NCBI RefSeq assembly: GCF_001424565.1
Contig: NZ_LMOL01000004.1
Location: 151,096 to 215,095, forward strand
Direction: 5' to 3'
DNA length: 64,000 bases
Source of the DNA: Arthrobacter sp. Leaf141
GTDB taxonomy: Bacteria; Actinomycetota; Actinomycetes; Actinomycetales; Micrococcaceae
Each line of letters starts with the position of its first letter. The stretch's first letter is position 1. The notes beneath the pieces are model-generated. The model saw only the letters and a program-made list of their open reading frames with translations, was not told where the DNA came from and did no database searches. Below are positions 39,187 through 46,770 of this stretch, piece by piece. The position numbers and the translations under genes were made by a program.

Positions 39187-39752
39187 ACGAATGGCAATCG
39201 GATAGTCCTGTTTTTCGCACGGAACTCATTCTGTTGACTGGCTTTCGGGGCCCGGCTGCAGAATAACCACACCATCAGGGCAACACCCCAGATGAGGAAC
39301 AACGGGTCCCAAAGAAAAACATGGCCCGCCATCGCTACCCGGTCAAAACCGCCGTCGACGGGGATGGCCCCCAGCAGAACCGCGCCGCTGACGGCGATGT
39401 TCAGGCCGCCGTAGACCACCAGCAAGGGGGCGCCGACCCAGCAGACGGCCCGCCAGAGGCGTGGCCACGGCGCCCGGCCCGCGGCGACCGCTACGGGAAT
39501 GACCGCTGCCAGCAGCTTCACCAGGCCGACCGTTCCCAGCACCAGGCCAGTCACGGCGGGAGCGTCTTCTGCGGCCTCGACGGCCCAGGCCCCCACTGTC
39601 GCCAGCAGCCAGCGGCCCCCGAAGGCCCAGTAAAAGCTCGAGGCAGCATGCAGCACTCCCGCGCAGCACGCCGTCACAACGGCGATACGCGCGATCCTTG
39701 AGCGGTGTCCCGACGTGCGGCGGCCTGCGTTGGTTGAACCCGTGGAGGTCAT
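39183..39752 (-). CDS. DUF3995 membrane protein
   Basis: A 189-residue membrane protein with four hydrophobic helices of the DUF3995 type. Typical are CCAGVLHAASSFYWAFGGRWLL with its histidine and tryptophan, the LVKLLAAVIPVAVA helix, and GHVFLWDPLFLIWGVALMVWLF near the end. Its function is unknown. TATCCT lies six bases upstream of the ATG at 39752, and a divergent gene starts only 43 bases away with a matching arrangement. Confidence 0.82.
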   Translation of the reverse strand: MTSTGSTNAGRRTSGHRSRIARIAVVTACCAGVLHAASSFYWAFGGRWLLATVGAWAVEAAEDAPAVTGLVLGTVGLVKLLAAVIPVAVAAGRAPWPRLWRAVCWVGAPLLVVYGGLNIAVSGAVLLGAIPVDGGFDRVAMAGHVFLWDPLFLIWGVALMVWLFCSRAPKASQQNEFRAKNRTIRLPFV

Positions 39753-39758
39753 ACGCCG

Positions 39759-39789
39759 AGGATAGTCCGGGTGTGCGGACGCTTATGAT
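39759..39789. promoter_or_regulatory. Back-to-back leaderless -10 elements
   Basis: TATCCT on the minus strand (39759-39764) serves DUF3995 and TATGAT on the plus strand (39784-39789) serves the SRPBCC-like gene, each exactly six bases from its ATG. The two promoters must share or overlap their -35 regions, so they are likely to be mutually dependent. Confidence 0.55.
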
Positions 39790-39795
39790 TCTCAG

Positions 39796-40575
39796 ATGGG
39801 GGAAAGTCCAGCGCGGAGGAGATCCGCAGCGCGCAAACCGATCTACGTTGAAACCTGCGTCCGGGCCGACATGGAACGCATCTGGGAGTTGAGCCAGGAC
39901 CCGGGTCTGCACCCGCGCTGGGACCTCCGCTTTTCCGGGATAGTCCCTGAGGCAGCCGACCCCGACGGGCGCCTACGGTTCCGGTATGAGTTCCGGCTGC
40001 CGATGCACACGATCCGCGGAACCGGCATCTCCCTCGGCAGCCGGCACCGGGCCGATGGCCAGGCCACATCCGTGCTCAGGTTCACTACCGCCGACGTGCT
40101 GTCTCCGATCGGCGAAGGATCAGGGTACTGGCGGTATATCCCCACTGAAGAAGGCGTGCGGTTTGTCACCGGGTACAACTACAGCCCGGGGATGGGGAGG
40201 ATCGGAACAATCTTCGATGCACACCTCATCCGGCCGGCGCTGGGCTGGGCCACCGCCCTCAGCTTTGACCGGCTGCGGCTGTGGGCGGAATCAGGCATCG
40301 AGCCCGAACGTGCACGCAACCGGTGGATCATGGACGCCGCGGCACGAACTTGTGCCGTGGCCGGCGGCCTGGAAATGTTCCGCAGGGCCGTAGGACGCAG
40401 ACGAGGAAGTTGGGCGTTGATTTCCGGTGCCGCCCTGCTCGCTGCGTTTTTGGTCCCGCCACATTGGACGGTACCCAGGGCTTCACGCTGCCTCCGACAG
40501 GCGCCGGACCACCATTCCGGTCGGGCCCCCTCGGCCCTCAGCGATTTGCCGTCCCCATCGGCTGCCGACAGCTGA
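39796..40575 (+). CDS. SRPBCC-like protein linked to DUF4166
   Basis: A 259-residue protein. After a basic head, residues 15-150 form a START-like domain (PIYVETCVRADMERIWELSQDPGLHPRWDLRF in order, GSGYWRYIPTEEGVRF). A helical region with MFRRAVGRRRGSW and one possible membrane helix (ALISGAALLAAFLVPPHW) follows, then a Pro/Ser-rich tail. The tail looks low in coding quality, so the end may be drifting. The DUF4166 gene starts 17 bases downstream behind a good ribosome site, and the two probably act together on a lipid or other hydrophobic compound. Confidence 0.78.
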   Translation: MGESPARRRSAARKPIYVETCVRADMERIWELSQDPGLHPRWDLRFSGIVPEAADPDGRLRFRYEFRLPMHTIRGTGISLGSRHRADGQATSVLRFTTADVLSPIGEGSGYWRYIPTEEGVRFVTGYNYSPGMGRIGTIFDAHLIRPALGWATALSFDRLRLWAESGIEPERARNRWIMDAAARTCAVAGGLEMFRRAVGRRRGSWALISGAALLAAFLVPPHWTVPRASRCLRQAPDHHSGRAPSALSDLPSPSAADS

Positions 40576-40592
40576 AGAAGGAGCAAAAAACC

Positions 40593-41276
40593 ATGGCTTC
40601 AATTTTCGAACTCGCCCTTGGGCCCGACTTCGCGAAGCTGCACCCGATGCTGCAGAAACGCTTTGGCGTCGACGTCGGGAGCGCCTATGCGTGCATCGGT
40701 GAAGGGGTCTTCTCGGAAGTACGCAGCGGTGGCTGGTGGACGCTCCCGTTCCTTCTCCTCGGCGCCCATCGGAACATCCTTTTTCCTGACCAGGGAACGG
40801 ATATCCCGTTCACGATTGAGAACTATCCCTACCTTGACGGGTTCGGCAGGCCCACGGTCACCTTCGTCAGAACCCTGGCGCTTCCCAACTCGCGGAAGCA
40901 CCGTTTCGACGCCACCATGGTCTACAGTCCCGGGCGCGGTTGCATCGTTGACTACCTCGGCACACACCAGCACTTGGCAACGGACCTCAAACTGAACGTC
41001 CTGGCGGACGGATCGCTGCACCTTCAGACAACAGCCCAGCGCTTCTATGAAGGCTTCCTGGGCTTCACTTTTCCCTCCGGCCTGACCGGCACCGCTGATC
41101 TCCATGAAAACTTTGACGACGAGCGGGGTGTTTACACCATCCAGATGCAGGTCCGGAATCCGCTGCTCGGGTTCCTCTTCGGGTACCGCGGCGAGTTCAC
41201 CTGCACCTTTCCAGCCCTCACGGACGAGCCATTTCCGGACCACCTCAAACCCGTCCGGGAGGAAATCCGTGACTAG
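40593..41276 (+). CDS. DUF4166 domain protein
   Basis: A 227-residue protein of the DUF4166 family. Family marks are SIFELALGPDFAKLHPMLQKRFG at the start, the invariant-looking RTLALPNSRKHRFDATMVYS and the glycine-rich RNPLLGFLFGYRGEFTC near the end. The function is unknown; in other actinobacteria the domain is fused to or lies beside NAD-binding or SRPBCC proteins. ATG 40593 follows AAGGAG at seven bases. It is cotranscribed with the preceding SRPBCC-like gene and perhaps the small membrane protein after it. Confidence 0.83.
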   Translation: MASIFELALGPDFAKLHPMLQKRFGVDVGSAYACIGEGVFSEVRSGGWWTLPFLLLGAHRNILFPDQGTDIPFTIENYPYLDGFGRPTVTFVRTLALPNSRKHRFDATMVYSPGRGCIVDYLGTHQHLATDLKLNVLADGSLHLQTTAQRFYEGFLGFTFPSGLTGTADLHENFDDERGVYTIQMQVRNPLLGFLFGYRGEFTCTFPALTDEPFPDHLKPVREEIRD

Positions 41277-41306
41277 CAAGCAAGGAGACGCCATGAGGAT
41301 CCACGG

Positions 41307-41684
41307 ATGACCTCCCAACAGCGTGTAGCCATCAGCGGTTCATTACTTGCCCTCGGCTTGGTCTTGATCGCCTGGATTGGCTCCCTACTCTGGTCTGCCA
41401 TCGATGAGGAGGCCGTTCCCACCGACTCGGCGTTCCATGCGATTCCGCCGCCCAGCGCAGTAGAGGAAATTTCCACGCAATGCGGATCAGGCGGCTGCTG
41501 GCGGGAAATGGTGGTGGACGTTGAACCGCGGCAGACGGCACAGTCGCTTGCAGCCGAAATGGGGCTGACGTCGGAAAGCTGCGAGCCCCTCAACCTGTGG
41601 ACACTGCGGGAGACCTGCACCGGGATTTCCAGTGACCGCGGGGGGCTCAAAATCTACCTGCGGTATTCCTTCCCCATCTCCTAG
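41307..41684 (+). CDS. Small membrane-anchored hypothetical protein
   Basis: A 125-residue protein with one N-terminal helix (residues 8-29, ISGSLLALGLVLIAWIGSLLW) and an exported part of about 95 residues containing four cysteines (STQCGSGGCWREM, SESCEPLNLW, RETCTGIS), enough for two disulfides. I do not recognise a family. GAGGATCCACGG precedes the ATG. It lies 30 bases after the DUF4166 stop and may share that transcript. The 131 bases between it and the next gene hold only a 25-codon open frame without a ribosome site. Confidence 0.65.
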   Translation: MTSQQRVAISGSLLALGLVLIAWIGSLLWSAIDEEAVPTDSAFHAIPPPSAVEEISTQCGSGGCWREMVVDVEPRQTAQSLAAEMGLTSESCEPLNLWTLRETCTGISSDRGGLKIYLRYSFPIS

Positions 41685-41815
41685 TGAACGGATGATTGAT
41701 TATGGATTTGTCCTTCCACATCGATGACCCCGACGCGGCGCTCAAAAGCCCGCCCGCGGAAACGAGCTGCAGCCCTTAGACGTCGAACCGGATAATCGCT
41801 CAGAGGCATGAGTGC

Positions 41816-42205
41816 TCACCCCTCAGCATCTGAGTAGTCCGTTGCCTCTTTCCGCTTTTCGTGCCCGGTCTGCTGGGCCAACCAACGGAGGGCCGCGTTC
41901 TCGCTGGTGAAGTACGCGGTGGGAGTGAGTGATTGCCGGGCAAAGGCTGAGAGGACAGTCCCCATGGGGTAGTCACCCTTGATGGCAATCGTGGAGAATC
42001 CCCGGTAGGCGTTCATACCTGCCCTCGCTTCTGCTGCGACTCCTGTGACGCCTTCAACGTCGACCAGGATCGGCGCTGTTTTCCCGCCAGCGAGTTTCTC
42101 GAGCGTACGGGCCGCCTGGACAGCGATTTCGTAGGTGACGAAGGTCCCCTGAACCCAGTTGAGCCGCAAAAGCCCGTTTGTGTAGGAAGCAACGAAATGG
42201 TCCAT
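41816..42205 (-). CDS. STAS/SpoIIAA-like domain protein (DUF7793 type)
   Basis: A 129-residue soluble protein. The pattern strand-NGLLRLNWVQG, helix-VQAARTLEKLAGG, strand-APILVDVEGVTG, helix-AEARAGMNAYRGF, strand-STIAIKG, then FARQSLTPTAYFTSENAALRWLAQ, is that of the STAS/SpoIIAA-like DUF7793 group common in Arthrobacter. The usual phosphorylated serine of anti-sigma antagonists is not evident, so a signalling role is uncertain. The ATG at 42205 gives the family-length protein; the upstream frame overlaps a decayed gene fragment. Confidence 0.72.
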   Translation of the reverse strand: MDHFVASYTNGLLRLNWVQGTFVTYEIAVQAARTLEKLAGGKTAPILVDVEGVTGVAAEARAGMNAYRGFSTIAIKGDYPMGTVLSAFARQSLTPTAYFTSENAALRWLAQQTGHEKRKEATDYSDAEG

Positions 42206-42281
42206 GGGACAACTGTGCGTGTTCGAGCCAATGGCGTCAAAATTGCTGTCAACAGGGACGTTAGTGGTTCTGCTCTTGTAC

Positions 42282-42440
42282 TTAAGAAGCGGGAGCGAGG
42301 CCCACGGTCCCAAGCCACTGTTCGAACGTCCAGGTGCCTGGCGCGATGCTGCGGACCTGCTCAAGGTCGGCGGCATAGCCCGGAGTCTCGGCGAACCAGC
42401 GGAACATGGCCTGCATGTCGTCCCGGAATGGGCCCTGCAA
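42282..42440 (-). pseudogene. C-terminal remnant of an NmrA-like NAD(P)-binding protein
   Basis: A frame opening at a TTG and ending at 42282 reads GPFRDDMQAMFRWFAETPGYAADL then EQVRSIAPGTWTFEQWLGTVG. This matches the C-terminal end of NmrA/NAD(P)H-binding regulatory or reductase proteins (…MFxWFxxTGYxADLxxL…TWExFL). An in-frame TAG closes it on the upstream side and the whole Rossmann domain is absent. It fills the gap between the STAS-like gene and the DUF1275 gene. Confidence 0.55.
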
Positions 42441-42493
42441 ACCCTACGTCACCTGCAAGTTGGCGCAGTCGAAAGGGACCCAATAAGTGTCGA

Positions 42494-43234
42494 TCAGCGC
42501 ACCGCCCCGGCTGCCTCGCCGGCGGGCACCTCGGCTTTCGGCGCCGGACGCGGCCCACGGCCCAGGATTCCACCCACGACGGCGACCCCCACCGTGAGCA
42601 TCGACGTCGCCAAAACTCCAAGGCCGATGTGGAGCTGCAGCAGCCCGGCTCCGGCGGCGGCACCCGCCAGGATCAGCACCACCGCCATGAGCCGGCGGCC
42701 CCAGAACGGGTGGGTGCCGGCGCCGAAGCGGGAGTCGGCCGCAAGGCCGGTGATGGTGGAGGTAACCACCACGGTGGGCACATCCTTGACATTGAGGTGC
42801 CGGGCCGTGGCGGCCTGGACGCCCATGGCCACCGCAAGGATTCCCGTGATGGCCACGATCAGCGGTTCACCGTGCCGGGGTGTCCCGCCGGCCAGGAACA
42901 CCACCGCCACGGCGAGCATCACCACGCCGACGGCGAGCAGCAGCCCGGTGGTCCGGTGGTTCCAGCCCGTTGTGCTGGGCCGCAGCGTCCGCCCGGCCAG
43001 CAGGGCGCCCAGCATAAATCCAACCAGCGCCACGATGGGGCCCAGGATGGGCAGGTCGTCGCCGCCCATCAGCGCCATCCCCAGGATCACCACGTTGCCG
43101 GTCATGTTTCCGGTGAACACACGGTCCAGGCCCAGATAGCCGACGGCGTCGATCACCCCGGTGGAAAACGTCAGGACCAGCATCAGCACCAGGTGCAGCC
43201 TGGCCGGGTTGGCGGGGGAGAGTCGGGCGGGCAT
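42494..43234 (-). CDS. DUF1275 (YoaK-like) membrane protein
   Basis: A 246-residue membrane protein with six helices of the DUF1275/YoaK family. Typical is LVLMLVLTFSTGVIDAVGYLGLDRVFTGNMTGNVVILGMAL read in order, with the conserved FTGNMTGN, and the later GVQAATARHLNVKDVPTVVVTSTITGLA. The function is unknown; a transporter is commonly suggested. The ATG at 43234 follows GAAAGGCACCCGC. The open frame continues upstream for 32 codons without membrane character and was excluded. Confidence 0.88.
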   Translation of the reverse strand: MPARLSPANPARLHLVLMLVLTFSTGVIDAVGYLGLDRVFTGNMTGNVVILGMALMGGDDLPILGPIVALVGFMLGALLAGRTLRPSTTGWNHRTTGLLLAVGVVMLAVAVVFLAGGTPRHGEPLIVAITGILAVAMGVQAATARHLNVKDVPTVVVTSTITGLAADSRFGAGTHPFWGRRLMAVVLILAGAAAGAGLLQLHIGLGVLATSMLTVGVAVVGGILGRGPRPAPKAEVPAGEAAGAVR

Positions 43235-43386
43235 GCGGGTGCCTTTCGGTGGTCCGGCGGCGATAAACGCTATCGGTTGCTCAAAACAACCTGTCCAGTA
43301 TGCGCCGGACGCCGCCGGTGTGGCGCCCATGTTACGGAAAGTACGCCAAACTGGAAGCCAGTCCCATCAACCGAAAGCAGCACACT

Positions 43387-43653
43387 GTGATCACGCTTCA
43401 CCAAGACGCCGAAGGCTTCGTCCGCATGAGCCGCCACTACCCGGCCGCCGTCCGCATCGCCATCGCCTTCACCGACGGCAGCACCGGCGAATTCTCCGGC
43501 GAGGCCCTTAACGCCGCCTACGACGCCGCGCTCGCGGATTACCGCGCCAAAAACAACCTGGACGCCCGGGGCTACTCCCGGACCACGTCCGGACGGTCAA
43601 ACTCAGGCAACAGGATCGATTTCGTGCCGGTCCACCCGGGCCTGGGCAAGTAA
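43387..43653 (+). CDS. Small hypothetical protein
   Basis: An 88-residue protein of unknown function, short and soluble. The first 55 residues (HYPAAVRIAIAFTDGSTGEFSGEALNAAYDAALADYR in order) suggest a small beta-hairpin plus helix. The Ser/Arg-rich remainder (GYSRTTSGRSNSGNRIDF) is probably flexible. GTG 43387 is preceded by CCGAAAG, a weak ribosome site, and by TTACGGAAAG, perhaps a promoter. A strong hairpin lies 21 bases after its stop, supporting an expressed unit. Confidence 0.55.
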   Translation: MITLHQDAEGFVRMSRHYPAAVRIAIAFTDGSTGEFSGEALNAAYDAALADYRAKNNLDARGYSRTTSGRSNSGNRIDFVPVHPGLGK

Positions 43654-43665
43654 CCCTCCCGTCGT

Positions 43666-44667
43666 TCAGGTAGCCACGGCCGCCCCAGGGGCGGCCGTGG
43701 TCCGCCTGCCCACCAGGTGGGGGGTTCCCACCATCCGGGATGGCGTCGCGGTCCCCTCGGCCCGGTCGATGGCCCGGTTGACGGCCTCGGCGGCGAGGAC
43801 GGGGCCGTCCTGGCTGACGGACGATAACTGGACGTAGCTCAGCCGGGCGAAATGGCTGTTGTCGTACCCGAGGACGGACATGTCCGACGGAACACTTTTC
43901 CCACCGTTCCGCAGGCTTTCGAGGATTCCCAGGGCCACGCGGTCATTAAAGGCGATCACCGCCGTGGGCGTGCTGGCCCCAAGAAGCCCTCCGGCGAGGA
44001 TTCCCTCTTCCTCCGTGGCCCCGCCGGGAACAACCACGGGCTCGAGTCCCAGCCGCGTCATTTCCTCCCGGAAGGCCGTGCGGCGCCGGTCCGCTGATAC
44101 CGCGGTGCCGCCGTCCACGTGCACGATCCGGCGGTGGCCCAGTCCGGCGAGATGTTCGACGGCGATCCGGATCCCTGCGCGGTCATCGCTGCTGACGGAG
44201 TCCACGGTTTCCCCGACGTCCTCCCGCAGCAGGCTCACCACGGGCACCCGACGCGCGTAGGCCGCCAGCGTTTCGTTGCCCAGGGTGGACGAAATCAGGA
44301 TGAGGGCTTCACAGCCCCAGTCGAGCAGGGCTTCCGCGGCGCGCTCCTCCGACCTGCCGCTGGCCACCGCGCTCAAGGCCAGTTCGTAACCCCGCAGGCC
44401 GGCCGCGGCGTACGCCGCATCAACGATTTCGGCATGGAATGCATGCGAGGTGGAAAAACTCACCCCCAGCAGGCGGGTCCGGCCGCTGCGCAGCATGCGG
44501 GCCCGGCTGTCCGGCCGGTAACCCAGCTTCGCCGCGGCCTCCAGCACCCGTTCCCTGGTGGCGGCCGAGGCCCCCGCGGCGTCCCGCATCACAATGGACA
44601 CCAGGGCCCTCGAAACACCGGCCGCCTGCGCCACGTCCATCAGGGTGGGTCGTTTCGAATCAGTCAT
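43666..44667 (-). CDS. LacI family regulator of the dehydrogenase/isomerase operon
   Basis: A 333-residue repressor. The HTH head is PTLMDVAQAAGVSRALVSIVMRDAAG (residues about 6-31). The core has LALSAVASGRSEERAAEALLDWGCEALILISST in order, HRRIVHVDGG and AVIAFNDRVALGILESL, and ends SVLGYDNSHFARLSYVQLSSVSQ. ATG 44667 follows GGAGG at five bases; the 13 upstream codons were dropped. It is divergent from the Gfo/Idh gene, and the 103-base space between them carries two identical operators, so it represses itself and that operon together until a sugar binds. It shares its 3-prime end with a hairpin. Confidence 0.93.
   Translation of the reverse strand: MTDSKRPTLMDVAQAAGVSRALVSIVMRDAAGASAATRERVLEAAAKLGYRPDSRARMLRSGRTRLLGVSFSTSHAFHAEIVDAAYAAAGLRGYELALSAVASGRSEERAAEALLDWGCEALILISSTLGNETLAAYARRVPVVSLLREDVGETVDSVSSDDRAGIRIAVEHLAGLGHRRIVHVDGGTAVSADRRRTAFREEMTRLGLEPVVVPGGATEEEGILAGGLLGASTPTAVIAFNDRVALGILESLRNGGKSVPSDMSVLGYDNSHFARLSYVQLSSVSQDGPVLAAEAVNRAIDRAEGTATPSRMVGTPHLVGRRTTAAPGAAVAT
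43674..43700 (+). terminator. Perfect 13-bp hairpin inside the lacI 3-prime end
   Basis: CCACGGCCGCCCC and GGGGCGGCCGTGG flank a single A. The element ends transcription of the small plus-strand gene while also encoding the last codons of the convergent LacI protein (from its stop at 43666). No T-run follows. Confidence 0.6.
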
Positions 44668-44689
44668 AAGTCCTCCTTCCAGCAGTCTA

Positions 44690-44701
44690 TAGAACGATCT
44701 A
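44690..44701. promoter_or_regulatory. LacI operator copy 1 TAGAACGATCTA
   Basis: This imperfect palindrome has the central CG of LacI sites. It lies 23 bases from the lacI start and overlaps the likely lacI promoter. Confidence 0.7.
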
Positions 44702-44736
44702 GACAAGTGCCGGAAGCCGTGCCACGATATGTCTAC

Positions 44737-44748
44737 TAGAACGATCTA
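44737..44748. promoter_or_regulatory. LacI operator copy 2 TAGAACGATCTA
   Basis: A copy identical to the one at 44690, start-to-start distance 47 bases. It lies 23 bases before the dehydrogenase ATG. The identical spacing to each gene makes the arrangement symmetric. Confidence 0.7.
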
Positions 44749-44770
44749 TACGAACTTCAGGAGAACAGTA

Positions 44771-45892
44771 ATGGCTTACACGCAGCGTCCGGTCACCGTC
44801 GACCGCCCCGTCCGGGTTGGGCTCATCGGAGCCGGCTGGATTGGACACTTCCATGCCGAATCCATCGCCCTCCGGGTCCCGCACGCCCGGTTGGAAGCAA
44901 TCGCCGATCCCGTTGAAGCCAATGTCGCGGACGTGGCGTCCCGCCTTGGTGTTGAAAATACGAGTGCAGACGCAGCCGATGTGCTGAACGATCCGGACAT
45001 CGACGCAGTACTGATCGCGGCGCCCCTGCGTTTCCACTCCAGCCTCATCGCCGAAGCGGCTCGGGCCGGGAAGGACGTCTTCTGCGAGAAGCCCGGCGGC
45101 AGGAACCTGGAGGAGCTCGACGCCGCCTTCGCTGAGGCTGACGCTGCGGGCGTCATTGTCCAGTTCGGTTTCAACCGGCGGTATGCCAAGGATTTCGCCG
45201 CTGCACGCAACCTGATCGACAGCGGCGCTGTGGGAACCCCGCAGCTGCTCCGGTCCCTGACCCGCGATCCCGGCACGGACGCCGGGCTGTCGGCGCCGGA
45301 ACGCGTCGCGCCGGACACCATCTTCCTGGAGACCCTGATCCACGACTTCGACACCCTGAACTGGCTCAACCCCGGCGCGGTTCCCGTCCGTGTCCACGCC
45401 GTGGCCGATGCCTTGGTGGCACCCGGGGCGAAGGCCGGCGGACTGCTGGATACCGCCGTCGTCACCGTCACCTACAGCAACGGGGCCATCGCGGTGGCCG
45501 AGGCGAACTTCAATGCGCTCTACGGCTACGACGTCCGGGGCGAAGTGTTTGGCTCCGCCGGCATGGTGACCGCGGGCGGCCCGCAGGCATCCAGCGCCAC
45601 CAGCTATACCGCGGCCGGCATCGGCGCGGCCACAGTGCGCCTGAACGTGGACCTGTTCCACGACGCCTACACCGCGGAACTGGCCGACTTTGTGGACTCG
45701 GTCCGGGCGCGGCGTGCAGGCAGCCCCACCACATCAAGGCAGGCGCCGGGCGGCACCGATGCACGCAACGCCCTTGCCGTGGCCCTGGCCGCTGCCAGGT
45801 CCGCCCGGTCCGGCCTTCCCGTGGAGGTCTCAGCCGTGGCTGATCTGCAGCCGGCAGAACCTGACATCCAGCCGGCGGGCCACCGGGCATGA
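44771..45892 (+). CDS. Gfo/Idh/MocA oxidoreductase (inositol dehydrogenase-like)
   Basis: A 373-residue NAD-dependent dehydrogenase. The Rossmann motif VRVGLIGAGWIGHFHAESIA is at about 14-33 and the catalytic-lysine motif is DVFCEKPGGRNLEE. The FLETLIHDFDTLNWL segment carries the conserved catalytic Asp and His of IolG-like enzymes. The C-terminal 30 residues are unstructured. The start at 44771 follows AGGAGA. The hydroxypyruvate-isomerase-like gene overlaps its stop by four bases (ATGA), so the two enzymes likely act in turn on an inositol-like or hexose substrate. Controlled by the adjacent LacI repressor. Confidence 0.92.
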   Translation: MAYTQRPVTVDRPVRVGLIGAGWIGHFHAESIALRVPHARLEAIADPVEANVADVASRLGVENTSADAADVLNDPDIDAVLIAAPLRFHSSLIAEAARAGKDVFCEKPGGRNLEELDAAFAEADAAGVIVQFGFNRRYAKDFAAARNLIDSGAVGTPQLLRSLTRDPGTDAGLSAPERVAPDTIFLETLIHDFDTLNWLNPGAVPVRVHAVADALVAPGAKAGGLLDTAVVTVTYSNGAIAVAEANFNALYGYDVRGEVFGSAGMVTAGGPQASSATSYTAAGIGAATVRLNVDLFHDAYTAELADFVDSVRARRAGSPTTSRQAPGGTDARNALAVALAAARSARSGLPVEVSAVADLQPAEPDIQPAGHRA

Positions 45893-46680
45893 GCTTCCGG
45901 CTGGCCGTCTGCGCCGAAATGGTTTACGGCGGGCTCCCGCTCATCGAGCGGGCCCGCCGGATCCACGAACAGGGGTTCGAGGTGGAGGTGTGGGATACGC
46001 GGGGCCAGGACATCAAAGCCCTGGCCGCCACCGGCGCACGGTTTTCCTCCATGAGCGGGTACTTCGGTGGCAGCCTGATCGACCCCGATGGTGCCGACAG
46101 CATCCTGTCCTCGGCCGAAGCCCTGATCCCCACCGCCCATGAACTGGGAATCGAACGGATGGTGGTGCACCCGGCGGAGCTGGGAGAAGGCGGCCGTGCC
46201 GTCCGTCCGCTGCAGCGCTCCACCGGCGAAATGTGGCTGACAGGCCTCCGCACCCTGGAAAAGCTGGCGGTGCTGGGCGGGAAGCATGGCGTGACGTTTG
46301 CGCTGGAAAACCTCAACACCGTCCTGGACCACCCCGGCATCCCGCTGGCCCGGGCAAAAGACACCCTGGCCCTGGTCTCCGCGGTGGACCACCCGAACGT
46401 GAAGATGATGCTGGACCTGTACCACGCCCAAATCGGGGAGGGGAACCTGATCGAACTGGTCCGGGCCGCGATGCCGTGGATCGGCGAGATCCAGGTGGCC
46501 GATGTTCCCGGCCGGTGCGAGCCCGGAACCGGCGAGATCAACTACCAGGGTGTGGCGAAGGCCCTCGCGGAAGCTGGTTACAGCGGAGTGATCGGCATGG
46601 AAGCCTACGCGTCGGGAGGTCAGGGCCTCGACGCCGGGGATGCTGCCCTTGCGGTCTTCCGGAGCGCCTTCGAGGTGTAA
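45889..46680 (+). CDS. Hydroxypyruvate isomerase-like TIM-barrel protein
   Basis: A 263-residue protein of the hydroxypyruvate isomerase / xylose-isomerase-like family. Marks are FRLAVCAEMVYGGLPLIERARRI at the start, the glutamate in VTFALENLNTVLDHPG, the MMLDLYHAQIGEGNLIE stretch with metal-ligand Asp and His, and the closing GVIGMEAYASG. Such enzymes move carbonyl groups or dehydrate keto-sugars with a divalent metal. It is coupled by an ATGA overlap to the dehydrogenase. A strong terminator follows 41 bases after the stop. Confidence 0.88.
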   Translation: MSFRLAVCAEMVYGGLPLIERARRIHEQGFEVEVWDTRGQDIKALAATGARFSSMSGYFGGSLIDPDGADSILSSAEALIPTAHELGIERMVVHPAELGEGGRAVRPLQRSTGEMWLTGLRTLEKLAVLGGKHGVTFALENLNTVLDHPGIPLARAKDTLALVSAVDHPNVKMMLDLYHAQIGEGNLIELVRAAMPWIGEIQVADVPGRCEPGTGEINYQGVAKALAEAGYSGVIGMEAYASGGQGLDAGDAALAVFRSAFEV

Positions 46681-46720
46681 CGAACCCGCTGTCCAGGCAC
46701 CAGGGACCGGGCTTCCCCAC

Positions 46721-46745
46721 CCGCCCGGCGCCCCTCGCCGGGCGG
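46721..46745 (+). terminator. Terminator of the dehydrogenase/isomerase operon
   Basis: CCGCCCGGCG pairs perfectly with CGCCGGGCGG across a five-base CCCCT loop. It lies 41 bases after the isomerase stop and just before the next promoter. No T-run. Confidence 0.65.
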
Positions 46746-46757
46746 CGGGCGCCGTGG

Positions 46758-46763
46758 TAGTCT
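46758..46763 (+). promoter_or_regulatory. -10 hexamer TAGTCT of the alpha-toroid protein gene
   Basis: TAGTCT is seven bases before ATG 46771, with only CCCCGCT between, so no ribosome site is possible. This is one of the clearest leaderless arrangements here. Confidence 0.55.
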
Positions 46764-46770
46764 CCCCGCT

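Noticed and set aside
41702..41779. A 25-codon open frame MDLSFHIDDPDAALKS...
   Set aside because: No ribosome site, no similarity I can recognise, and too short to support.
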